Shown here: positions 1 to 11,000 of the stretch, piece by piece
Layout: every line of letters begins with the position of its first letter
Numbering within the stretch: the first letter of the stretch is position 1
Assembly: GCA_030280995.1 (NCBI GenBank)
Contig: JASXTE010000215.1
Span: 1-64,000 of the forward strand
Direction of reading: 5' to 3'
Source: Hemileia vastatrix
Taxonomy: Eukaryota > Basidiomycota > Pucciniomycetes > Pucciniales > Zaghouaniaceae
DNA: 64,000 nt
Program-made: the position numbers and the translations under genes
Notes under the pieces: generated by a model
The model's database searches: none
The model's input: the letters and a program-made list of their open reading frames with translations, nothing else
Told to the model about the DNA's origin: nothing

Positions 1-453
1 ATCATATCAACGTCATGCTTCTTTGCCAACTGTAAGATTTCCTCGAAGGAATTGAAGGAATCTTGACCTCTGATTGGATCCTTCTCTAGGTATCCGACCA
101 CTGTTCAGAAGAGAAAGAGTTTACATGATTAGAAAGAGGAAAGGAGAAGATGGAGAGAAGGTTGTGAGGATACTCAACTGATTATCAGTAGCCACCAGAA
201 TCTTGATCTTGTTCCTCCCGTCTCTTCTTGATCTGCTCTCATTGTAGAAAAGGGTAATTGTTGAGAAGCCGGAGTTGGAGATGGTTCACGATGATCATTG
301 TCATCATTACCATTCCTGTTACGATTACTGCTTGCAATGTCGTTTTCTACTTCCAATTGATCTTCTTCTTCTTGGATCGTTCCCTTGTTGCTCTGCTTCT
401 GCTTCAGGTTGTTGTTGCTGTTGTTCTGCAGACAAGTCCACATCTTCATCCAT
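1..453 (-). CDS. MRE11: MRE11 double-strand-break repair nuclease, N-terminal part (cut by window edge)
   Basis: Mre11 is the nuclease of the Mre11-Rad50-Nbs1 complex that processes DNA double-strand breaks. Two exons are clear on the minus strand. Exon 174 and upward encodes [13 protein letters not shown], and exon 100..1 encodes [20 protein letters not shown] followed by [10 protein letters not shown]. This is the start of the metallophosphatase domain, with the first metal-binding Asp in ATDN. Removing the intron 173..101 (donor GTATCC, acceptor AACAG) keeps frame. An acidic, Gln/Asn-rich leader begins at the ATG at 453, in the same frame as the domain, but the natural-looking coding between about 385 and 210 lies in another frame. 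That implies two compensating one-base changes or an unrecognised intron. The gene is head-to-head with the DHFR gene. Identity is secure; the leader structure is not. Confidence 0.85.
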
Positions 454-600
454 GTTACTTGCATTAGAAGGGGCTGCAGATCCTTTTACGTCCAGATCTA
501 CGAGGTGGCATCTTCGATCGAGTGAGAGTGAGTGGGAAGAAGGGCAAAGACCAACACAAAGCTCTTTGACTTGTAAACCACAACCATCAATTTCTCTCAA

Positions 601-1601
601 ATGGACACAGAGGATTCAGCTATGGCTTCGAAGACATCTTTACCTTTGATTCTGATCGCTGCAGTCTCTCCTTCAAATGGAATGAGGCTGTTCAGGTGGA
701 TTACCTTGGAGACTCTCTGGCGAAAATGGCCTACTTTAGAAGAGTTACCAACTTTGTTCAATTTCAACCGATGGGAATCAGTCTATAAATGCAGTTCTGA
801 TGGGAAAGAATACTTGGAATAGTATCCCGACCAAGTTCAGACCTTTGAAAGGAAGGATAAAACGTAGTAATCAGCTCCAAAGCTACTGACTCGGAATTGG
901 CAATGAATGAGTTTCACGTCAAGAAAGAGTAAAGTTTCTCTCCTTTTGTTATATGCATTCCGCTGAATTACTTACTTTATGATCTTTCGCTTTCTTCCTC
1001 TCTCGCGTCCTCGGATCGTGCAAATGACAGATCTCAATGTCCAGACACTCATCTCTTCCCTTCCCTTTCAGAAGCTATTCAATACCTTCAATCTCGTCTA
1101 CCTTCTTCCACTTCAAATCAAAAATACCAATCCTGATAAGATTTCCAACTCTCTACCAACTCTTCATCGAACTTTCTTGATAGGTGGAGCTCAACTCTAC
1201 TCTCAACTACTAGCTTCAACTTCCAAAGATGAAAATCATCATCTATCTCATCTACTTCTAACTAGAATCTTTACACCTTTTTTCGAGAATTGTGACACTT
1301 TCAATTCCTGAATTTAGATCCAAGGATCAAATCTACAAGGAATTGAAAGAAGTTACGAAGGTTTTGAGAGAACGAGAACACGCTTCGGATTTAGAACCAC
1401 TGATTTTGGAAAGAGGATTGAAGGATGGAGATGAGAAATGGGAGAAACGCTCGGAGAAAGAATTGAAGGATTTCATTGGTGAAGAGTTAGAGGATGGGGA
1501 AAGGAATGGGATTCATCTACAGAAGGAAATGAACAAGGAAAAAGGTTTCGAAAATCAGGAAGTTCAATTATGAATTTCAGATGTGGATTCCGAAGAAGTG
1601 A
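601..1601 (+). pseudogene. DFR1: Dihydrofolate reductase gene, reading frame broken many times
   Basis: DHFR reduces dihydrofolate to tetrahydrofolate with NADPH for thymidylate and purine synthesis. The family hallmarks are present in order but in changing frames: PLILIAAVSPSNGM, then GGLPWRLS, MAYFRRVT, NAVLMGKNTWNSIP, KFRPLKGRI, SSKATDSELAMNEFH, RTFLIGGAQLYSQLL and the C-terminal YEFQMWIPKK before TGA at 1599. Joining them needs about seven one-base shifts, for example an extra A in GGCGAAAATGG near 720 and in ATAAAACG near 860. An intron may lie between about 930 and 1025. Protein-level conservation between the breaks argues for residual sequencing indels in a working gene rather than old decay, but a recent pseudogene cannot be excluded. 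Start is the ATG at 601 or 622. Confidence 0.8.
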
Positions 1602-2203
1602 GTTGACAGTTGACTATAACTTGTTCAGACTGTTCATTGAATGCATGTTTTATCAGCTGAGGAACTGGAAACACGACGAAGAGAAGCCATTTTTGAGAAA
1701 AGAGTGTTACTGCGAGAAGGGTTTCGAGATGTCGAAGGTCGAGTCTCTACTCTTCTCTTTCTGCTGCTTTCTCCAGAGGACCAATGTTTCTCCCGAGAGA
1801 TCGAGGAGATGATCTTCATAATTTTGATCGAATATTCCAAGCCCTTCAAGAGAGAGAATAAAGCGAATGACACGCTTCTTGAGATTGTACCACCGCGGCG
1901 TGTCAGGTCTATCTGAACCGTGATTTTCATCTCAATTTGTTATGGTTCCTTTAGGAAATCCAACCAGAGTGTAGATAATCACCTGCTTTTGATGAAAATT
2001 CAAGGGTAAAGTGAAGGGAAGAGCAGAGGAGAGGAAAGAGGCAGGGTTGCTCACCCAAGCTGGCTTAGAGAGCGCAGCCTTACCTTGTCACCACTACCAC
2101 CCCACCACGACATTCTCTTCTCTCTTTACCACTTCTTACTTCCACTTTCTTTATTCCATATTTTTCTATCATCCATCCTAATCTCTCCTCCATCACTTGT
2201 CAG
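1602..2203. other. Intergenic region between DHFR and the acidic-protein gene
   Basis: No conserved coding segment recognised on either strand. A pyrimidine-rich stretch with TTC/CTC tracts from about 2095 to 2200 directly precedes the ATG at 2204 and looks like a promoter or 5' leader. A 91-codon open frame at 1641-1916 resembles no family I know and has an equally long shadow frame on the other strand. Confidence 0.4.
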
Positions 2204-4388
2204 ATGTCATACAAGACGACAATGACATCTCCTCGCAAGCAATCCTCTTCGATTCAGAATCCCCAATCATCTTCTTCCAACTCTTCAACGCTTTTCTCTT
2301 CTGCTTCTTCAAGCATTCCATCCTATCACAAATCAAACCATGGTCTAATCTCGCCTCCTTCCTCTGGAAGACAGAGAGATTCGAATGGCGACAAGCTTCC
2401 ATCAAGATTCATCCAAGGTCAATATTCAAATCCAGACAGCAGACAATCCGCGTCGGGATCCGATCATCAGCATCAACGACGTGCAAACGATCCTTCAGAT
2501 GAACTGGAGGATGCTGATGAAACATTGAATGGAATTAGAGATGAAGAAAGTCAGGTTTATAGGTTGAGTACTTCCCATTGGACATGCTGGAATGACAGTG
2601 GAGGATTACAAGCAGAACTCAGAAAATGGCTCGTATCAGGCAAGAATTAGGGAGGACTTGGATGAATTAGATCAATTGGATTCAAATGGAAACTCTGGAA
2701 TGGATCATCAGGAGATAGAACCAGAAGAGAATCCATCATTACCACCTTCTTATTCTTCGAACCCCTTCCAGACTTTCTCTTCATCCTCCTTCAACTTCAT
2801 CCTCTACCACCCTCTTCCACCGGCAAATTATCCTTCCCAAAGGATTGGATCAGAGATGCTTTACATTCAAAACCAAATTTCAATCCAACAGATTCAGTCG
2901 GTAAAGAATCAAATCATTCCATTTCTTCCACTTCCTTTAGTGCTACTTCAGATTTCGATTCAGACCCTTCAAAACCTACATTTCATTCTTCAGCTTCTTC
3001 AACTTCCTCCTTTGATACTTCTTCATCTAACGTATTGAGTCGTAATACTTTCATTTCAAAAGGTTTAAGAGGTTCGAGAAGAAGTGAGAATGCAATGAAT
3101 GTCGATCAAGAAGAAGATGAAGACAATCCATTCTTGGTAAAGCAAGAATCAAATCAGTGAATTTGAGTGAGGAAGTGGAAATGGAAAATGAATCTCAATC
3201 TTCTATAGAATACAAATTACCTACTTATAAAATGAAGAGGAATTCAAACGACGATTCTTCTTCAGTCGAAGGTGATGGAGATGAGAATTCACCTTCTTTC
3301 GGTTATCATGAGAAGTACCAATTGAAAAATCCCCAGGAAGAAGAGGAAGAAGACGAATATCATTACCATCCAGAAGATGATGAAGAGAGAGATCATCATT
3401 TAGAAGAAGAAGATCGATTCCAATCAGATGTTGAAGATGAACTGGATCATCAAGAGTTCGAACCGATCAGAGATTCACCTTTTAACCCATTTTTAGCCGG
3501 TGGGAGATGTGATTTCGGTAGGAACAATGGTAGAAGGAGGAATTTCGAAGATGAAACATTTGAGAAAGAGGAGGAAAAATTTAATGATTGATGGAAATAG
3601 AGGTAGATCGAGTAGTAGAGTGAATGAGAAGAGAAGAAGAGATGAAACTCTAAGTGATGAAGACGATGAACTGGAGATGGAAGAAGAGGATGAGGATGAA
3701 AGTTTCGAAGATTTAGACAAAGATATTCCTTTAGATGAGAAGAAATTGAAGAGGATGAATGGTTTCGGAAGTAGGAATAGAGGAGTCACGGTTTATGTTT
3801 TGTGAGTTTTCTTCACAGCTGGGCAGGTCTTTTTCAGTATCAACTTCTCCCGATCCTGACCACTTTTCTTCGTTCCTTACTTTTTCGTTATTCTTTCTCA
3901 TAGCCGTGGAACTCAAGTGACCTATCAAGAACCAGAACCTTCAGATGACGAATCAGAAGATGAAGAAGATCAAGTCTTGGTAGATTCCCAACAATCCAAT
4001 CATGATGAAACTTATAGACATGATAGATTCAAAATCAAACCTAGACCAGATAGATTCAAACCTAAACTTTTGTTTCCTGAAGCTCATGAACAAGTTAGAA
4101 TTCAGAGAGAAAGAGAATACGTTGGGACTAGTAGTGCTAGTGGTAGTAAGAAAAGAAATCGAAGTGAAGAAGATGATGATGATATCTTTGGAGAGAAAGA
4201 AATCAGGAAAAACCAAGTCGAACTCAAGAATTATAGGATCAAGATCGAATTCAGAGGGAAAGGATGAAGAAAAAAAGATGGAAATCAATCGTCAATCTAG
4301 TAGTTTACTTGAAGCTTTGGATAGGACTGGTTGGGAAGACGATGATGATGATGATAGTGATGATGAAAAAGCTTTCAGACCATTTTAA
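2204..4388 (+). CDS. Acidic, Ser-rich hypothetical protein; frame broken
   Basis: I do not recognise the family. From the ATG at 2204 the product is Ser/Pro-rich, then strongly acidic with many Asp/Glu runs, as in nuclear or chromatin-associated proteins. An intron 3802..3903 (GTGAGT to CATAG) joins VTVYVF to RGTQVTYQEPEPSDDE in frame. The end at 4388 is LLEALDRTGWEDD, a poly-Asp run and AFRPF. The coding sense jumps frame near 2590, 2770, 3155, 3590 and 4210. Each piece has the same composition and continues the previous one, so this is read as a single gene with several one-base indels. Low-complexity acidic sequence gives little functional information. Segment ILPKGLDQR versus KLSFPKDWIRDAL near 2840 is the most protein-like core. 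Confidence 0.5.
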
Positions 4389-4800
4389 ATCCAATCATCG
4401 TCTCAAGAGGCATTCCATTTATCATCAACTTCATTCTCAGACCTCTCTACCTCAACTCTTTCCTCTTCCATTTCTGAGCTCCTTCCTTGGGAAGACATTT
4501 GCATCTGCCTAAAATCTCTCTCCTCATGGCTTTCATCTCCACTCAGCATCAATCGTCTTCACAAAAAACTCATTCTCAGCATCCGCCACGTCTAATCATC
4601 ATCTCCTTATCAATGCGTCATTTTGTTCCACATCATTTACATCAACTCGTTTTCGCAATTCATTTACAAATCTCATTTTTTTTCGATATTTTTGAACCTA
4701 TAGATCTGAATCTTTGAATTTGATAGGCCGATAGTTTCAAGGTCGAAAGTTCGTCCTATCAATTTCTTGACTTTCTTCCCCACACTCTGCTCTGCACGAG

Positions 4801-6787
4801 ATGTCACTCACTCCAAACAGCTCTCCTTCTACTCCTAGAAGATCCTCGAGAACCTCGAATTCCATAGCAACTCCTTCAACTCCAGCCACTAGCTTGGCTT
4901 CTCCAATCTCTGACTTTGATAAGGATGGTTTCGAGATCATCACTGACTTCCAAGCTGCTGAAATCGAGACTCAATCTCACAAACTCGCTCTCTCCACAAG
5001 GAATCAAGCTCAACAAGGATCAAGTCTTTCACTCATTCAAAGATTGGATTTGAATGAAGCGAATCGCTTGCGTCAGGAAGAAGATGAGCAGGTAGAGTTG
5101 TTGCAGGATTTACAATCGGTCTCGAAGGGAAAAGTCACAAAGAGAAATCGTTCTGCTGCTAATGTCGAGGGTGATGGAGCTTCTGCTTCTAAGAAGGTGA
5201 AAGGAAAAAGAAATGGCAATGGCAATGGGAAGAAGAAGGAACCCTCTATCTGGAAGCGAAAGCCAAAATGGAAGTGGGGCAAGACGAGGCAGGCCCTCCT
5301 CCCGTCGAAGAGATGGTTGCTGCTCCTTCCGATGTAGGTGGTGAGTTGGCTCCATTGATTGTGGTTCAGAGAAGGTTGAAAGATTTTGGATGACTTTCAG
5401 CGACATCGGACGCAGAAAGGAAGTGATTTGGGCCATCGCAAATTATCGTACTGACGTCCTCTCTTGAATATTGCTTATCCTTCTATAGAAGTAGATGGAC
5501 GCATTCCAGTTCAACTGATGAAGTTCTTAACTGATCTTCGCGACCCAAACAAGAACAACCATCATTGGTCCGATCGCAACCAATGGGTCTGGGATTTCTG
5601 CTTCAATCGCTTTCTTATCTTCATAGATCTCTTCTTGGCCAACTTACGCAGACATGATAGGACTCTACCTAATTTGATTCGCTACTCTGAAGAGCTCAGC
5701 CGTCCTCAACACCAAATCAATCAGAATATTTCGGTCAGAAAGGCATCTACAAGGTGGAACAGTCGAACAAAAATCGCAATCCTGAAATGGATGAGTGTGA
5801 GACATCCTGCCCCTTTACATTTGTCCTTGACTGTCGTTCATGTATCATGAAACTTGAAATCAAGCTGAGAAGCGGGCTCTCATTCTCACCTCTGCTTTCA
5901 CACTACTCAGACAGGAAGGGATCTCTCTTACGGTGCCGTTCGAGGTAATATGAAAGATGAAGATTACGCTGGATACTTTCTATGGATCGAACCCTGGAGG
6001 AATATCTCATATCACAGCTGGATTCTTTCGACGAGGTTCGTCAACAACCACACTAGGCCTTCTTACGAACGCGCTCGAGAAGGAGTAGCTGAAATCCGAA
6101 GAGCTGTCAAGAACAACACTGAAGATGGCATGAGATTGAAAGAGATTGTCGAATCGGAAGAGTTTCAAACTAACTTTGGAAGGAAACCTACCTATCACGA
6201 TATGGCTCGGGTCCGAGATGGTAAAGAAAGAGAAGGAGAAGAATTAATTGAAAATGGCAGATATAACTTCTGGGGTGATTCTTCCAAGATTACCAAGGAT
6301 GGTCAATTTGTACATGAACAATACAAAGTGAGTATGTACTGTGATAGATTCTACTTGTTCAAACTCTGATATTTGTGTGCTAAACCTTATCTTTCCGAAC
6401 CTGTACTCTCCTTAATACGTCTTCGCCTTCGTAGAAGCCACAAAAAGTTGATGGAATTGAAACTTTGGAGGATGATCCTGATTATCAGTGGTTCTTCTTA
6501 CAGCACCTCTATGTTGGGAAAAGCGTGAGCGGAATTGAATGAGTGGAATTTTCGATCCCATCTCTGGCAAAACAGAGGCAATCAGCCAAGATCGATTTCA
6601 ACAAGCTCTTCCTTTCTAAGACGCTTATCTGCTTTCAATCTTCCCTACTCTCAACAGCTTCACCGACGAACAAGTGCTCGCTCAAGATTTCCTCGAACAG
6701 TTGACAGAAGCAGCTCGTCAAATGGTTTCTTTGGTCCAGATTCTCAACAAGATTGTTCATGGTCCCTTCAGAGAAGGTGAAGACTAG
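4801..6787 (+). CDS. DUF2461 family protein; frame broken
   Basis: Conserved pieces of the DUF2461 (TIGR02453) family are spread over three frames. They are IPVQLMKFLTDLRDPNKNN, FIDLFLANL with HDRTLPNL, GQKGIYKV, YGAVRGNMKDEDYAGYFLW, GGISHITAGFFRRG, GVAEIRRAVKNN with RLKEIVESEEFQ, and the C-terminal SFTDEQVLAQDFLEQ then AARQMV, ending at TAG 6785. The N-terminal 120 residues from the ATG at 4801 are a Ser/Thr-rich then Lys-rich tail typical of fungal members. A clean intron starts at 6329 (GTGAGTATG) after HEQYK and ends near 6435 before KPQKVDG. About five or six one-base shifts are needed to read the whole. The family's biochemical role is unknown. Identity is fairly secure; the exon map is approximate. 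Confidence 0.65.
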
Positions 6788-7377
6788 AATCTCCTCTCGC
6801 ACTTTCTTCCTTCTTTTCTTGCTTCGATTTTGTTGGATCTGGTGACCATTTTCACTTCATTAATTCCGAGTTCAGATTCTTTTTCTCAGCTTGGACAACG
6901 ATTCACATTCTTGTCGAGTTGCAACGTCAAAGTGTTGAAATCAAGATTCAACCTCAAACCATCAACCGCTGATATTCAAGTTCCCTGTTACTTTACCTTA
7001 CTTTTTAGTAGTCCGTTCTGCTCTTTTCAATTTCTACCTCTCTTGAATCTGTCTTTTCTTCTTCTCTCTTTGAGGCTCTCTTTCTCTCTTGTGAAGTTTT
7101 CGAGTCGCTCGATCTGTCACTTCATCTTGCATGTCTCTGTTTTTTTTCTCAACTTCAAGAGTCTCTTTCGATCTTTTGATATTCCAAACTTGAAGAGAAA
7201 AGAGAAAGAGAGAGTTCCTTTGGCTTCACGCGCGCTCGGCGTTTCGGCGTCTCCTGACTTTCAAACTTCGACATTTTGACTTTCTCCTCTTGGCCATCAA
7301 CCCCACACTCGTTACTTCAAAACATCCTCAATCTTGTCAATATATCCTCACACATTCACAAGTACTCTGATCAAGAA
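6788..7377. other. Intergenic region, T/C-rich promoter of the secreted-protein gene
   Basis: Very pyrimidine-rich (repeated TTTCTC/CTTTTC) from about 6990 to 7180. The sequence then changes to a CATCCTCAATCTTG leader just upstream of the ATG at 7378. No coding segment recognised. Confidence 0.4.
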
Positions 7378-7764
7378 ATGAAGCTCACTCCAGTCGTCGT
7401 TGCTCTATTCTCTCTCTTCCTAACTGCACAATCTGCTCCAATTCCACTAGGATCACTTCTCGGAGGTATCATTGATAGTGGGGCTGGTGGAGGAGCTGGT
7501 TTCTGTGGTGGAAAGGTAAGCTAGATTTACTTGAAATCAAAGAGATAAAGAGAGCACGACATATCAGAGAATCCTCGAAATGTCGAGTTCGAGATGAGCG
7601 AGCTCTCCGACATTCTGACTTCTAACGAACGATCTTCCTCTCTTCTCTCCTTTCCTCCCCATCGCTTCTCTTCTTAATCTTTTGGCCAGTTCTGCGGTGG
7701 TGGAGGAGTTGCTGGCTCGACCGGAAATGGAAGTGGAAGTGGAGCTGGAGGTTCTTTCCCTTAA
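7378..7764 (+). CDS. Small secreted glycine-rich protein
   Basis: The gene has two exons, 7378..7515 and 7690..7764 (donor GTAAGC, acceptor GGCCAG), giving 70 residues. Residues 1-20 form a classic signal peptide (MKLTPVVVALFSLFLTAQSA) with cleavage likely after SA. The mature 50 residues are Gly/Ser-rich with two Cys, both in FCGG motifs (FCGGK and FCGGGG) that meet at the intron. No known domain. The size and secretion signal match small secreted effectors or cell-wall peptides of fungi, but that role is inference. The reading frame is intact, unlike the genes to its left. Confidence 0.7.
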
Positions 7765-8010
7765 TCTTGGCCGTCACTTCTTCAAGCGAACACTCTCTCT
7801 GTCTCTCTTTGGAACATTCTCTTTATCTTATTGGATACCCCACACTCTTTTGGAATCAGTCTTACAATTCAATCAAAGACGGAAAAGTGAGACTGCTGAA
7901 TGATGAGGAAAGAAAAGCTAATAGATTACAAAATAACAAAGGTGAACGACAAAAAGGGGTGAGAGAAGAAGCTTCGCTTATCAATTGCAAGGATGCAGGT
8001 TTGAAAAGGT

Positions 8011-11000
8011 CTAAGCATACTTGAAGGGATCGGAACTAAGTTCCAAAGACCTCAATTCTGCCAATCTGACTTGCTCCAGGTAGTCTCTTAATCGATTCTC
8101 TTTAGCATCAGGAGTCAAGAAGTCGAGGTAAAGTTTATACCTCTCATCCGCAACGAGATTTGCTATCTGAAGGGCCTTTGTTAGGTTCCTGAATCAAGTG
8201 AACAATGAAGAGAAAGAGGAAGAGAGAGCGAGGAGAGAGAGATTAGTACTAGGACAAGAGACTCGATTGCTCGGTTTCGGACGATGTTCCGTCGACTGAG
8301 CTACTCTTGAAGATCCGTCCAAGTTGACCAATCTGAGACTCACTCTGGGAAGACTTCGCTAGATTCGAACAGCATGACATGCAAAGTCATCACGAGTTCC
8401 GGAATGAAATTTCTACGAATGATTGAAAGTTCTTCAAGCATGTATTCGTCTAAGTTGAGGATTGAATCGTCGAAAGGGAAACCAAGAAAAGAAAAGTGAG
8501 AATTAGTTCTCAGATCCCATCATAATCCTTCAAAACCCTCGAGACGAGAAGAGACCTTTGCGAGTACTCACCACTGTTCTCGAGATCAATCTCATCTCCG
8601 AATTTGAGCCAATTCAACTCTAGAATCTCAGTAAAGAGGATCTGAGTCTTCTCGATTGTGTTCTGAGAGAGTAGAGAAAGAAGTCAATTGGATGAAGAGG
8701 TGCAAAAGCAAAAGAGTGAGCCCCGAGAACGAAATCTTCCAAGTGCTCGAAAAGAGTAAGAGTGAAAAAGACAGACTCACCAAGATCAGCTTTTCCCAAT
8801 TGTACTTGTCGACTCGAGAAGCTCTGTGAAGATGACAAGGTAGAGAGATTGAAACATTCAGTAAGGCATTTGAGAGAAAAGGTTATGTTACTGTCTTGTA
8901 ATCTCAACGATCTCAAAGCAACGTTGAAGAAAGACCACTCACGAATTAGAAGGTCTCTTAGCCCAAGTTTCCTTATAAAATCCATAACTATCAATCGCCA
9001 AGAAGTAACTTTCAAATTGTTGAAATTGTTCCAATTGACCTTTTGGAATTTCCAAAAGGTTTCCAACAGCCGCCAATTCCTTTGGTAAACTTTCCAAAAT
9101 CTTTCTCACAGCCAAAAGATTACCTCTTGCAAAGAATCTTCTAATCAATTGATTTGCTTTCAACAATAAATGTAGATGAGTTTCTATATCAAAAGATAAC
9201 CAACTTAATGATTTGATTAAAGATTCTTCGGAGTAAGTTAGAGAAGTGTTTGTGAGTTGAGGTAAGATTGGAAGATGATCGGGTAAAGGTATTGAAGGTA
9301 AATTTTGAAGGAAAGAGAAATCAACTGCTTTACTTGCTACTGCAGCTACGCTTAAACCGTGTTCTTGGGCTTTTAATAGAGCTGATCTTCTGGTTTCTAG
9401 AGAAGTATTGAGATCCAACGCTGAGGAGACGATAGAGGAGAAGGAGAGGGAAGCATCAGGTTCAAGAAGTTCTTTTGAGTCGAGCCTGAGAATTGTTGAG
9501 ACTTACAAATGAGATACTGAGCATATTGATCAGTTGCCGATTCATCTTGCAATTCAGTCGCATACATTGCAACCAGATCATCCTGTTTCTCAGCTTTCAG
9601 AATATCAATATAAAGAATGACCATATCATTAATAGTCCTTTGCCAAAGCGCACTTGCATCTAGACTACTTTCTGGTCTCTCAATCTCTATTTTTGATCTC
9701 GAAGTATAATTGATGAGTCTCAAGAAGATGATTAGATGAGTCAAAAACCTAACTCCTTTGACGTATTGATAATATTCTCTGTTTAGAGAGAGAAAGATAG
9801 CCGAGGTGTGTGAGACATCAAAAAGATAAGACATAGTCAAGAAGAACACAAGTGTCGATCAGTCTCTTCTTTTTTCTTGTTTACTCACTCTGTACCTTGA
9901 ATAACTTCACTAGCTTTCCTCTTCAAAGGATCAACAGTAGTATTCAAAAAAGAATGAATTTCATCGAAAATGAAATGTTCTTCAACTTGATGTAAAGGAT
10001 CATTAGCTTCCACTCTGATTTCCTCTTTTGTACTAGTTCTCAATTTTGCAAAGATATCCTTCATGATTTCATATCCAATGATTGAATCAACATCTCCCTT
10101 TCCTTCTCCTTCTCTATCCAATTGTTTCTCAAATTCCACATTGATGTGATTTTGAACTTTCAAATCCAAGACTTTGATAGAACCGAATTCGGTAGTGACT
10201 GATGATAATGATGAATTAGAGAAGCCATCGAAAGCATTTTGTGACCACCAATTGAAATTGCCGTCATTTGAAGAATCTAGTCTTGAATCTATTAAGGTTT
10301 CGAGGGAATGATTGACATAGGCCCATAGATATGATATCCAATCGGAAGAAACGTTCAGGACTGAAGTAATGTCTCCACATAAACTTCCATAGAGAGCTCT
10401 TTCATATGGATCCAGTGAATTCTGAATTGATGCAAATCAGATGTAGTTCGAAGAGATGATTAGCAATCCATTCCCGACCGAGATTACACCATCTCTCTTC
10501 TTTGCCATTACTCACAGTAGCTGCCAATTTCCTACAAACGCCTTTCCAAAGCATTCGATTCCTATTTCCAAATTCCTTATCTCCCAAACTCTCCCTCTCT
10601 TCTTCTACATTCATCATCAAATCATCTTGTCCGAATTCATCGTCCTCGTCCTCCTGCTCATCTTGATCTCGATTTTGACTTCTTTGAGATTGATTTCGAC
10701 GTTTAGATTTGAAACTCAAACCAGGTTGATAATACATCATTCCACCAGACAAACTTGCAGATCTCCAACTTTGATCCACCTTTCTAGATAGGTCCAAAGC
10801 GTCGACTAGATTTCCCGAACGAGTGTATTCGAAGAGAGCTTTCACTAGAGCTTTTTCGTACGTCTGATTTGGTTTTGTAGATTGAGGTGATCGCATGACA
10901 GATTGACGAATGTTCGCAGAGACAGAAGAAGAGATTGTCAGAAGATCTAAACAGAGGGTAAGAGAAGAGAAATAGCGAAAGTTATTCGAGGTTTTCTCTC

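Noticed and set aside
600..6790. Programmed +1 frameshifting as the cause of the frame changes
   Set aside because: The sites share no slippery motif or stimulatory structure, shifts go in both directions, and seven sites in one 300-codon gene would give almost no product.
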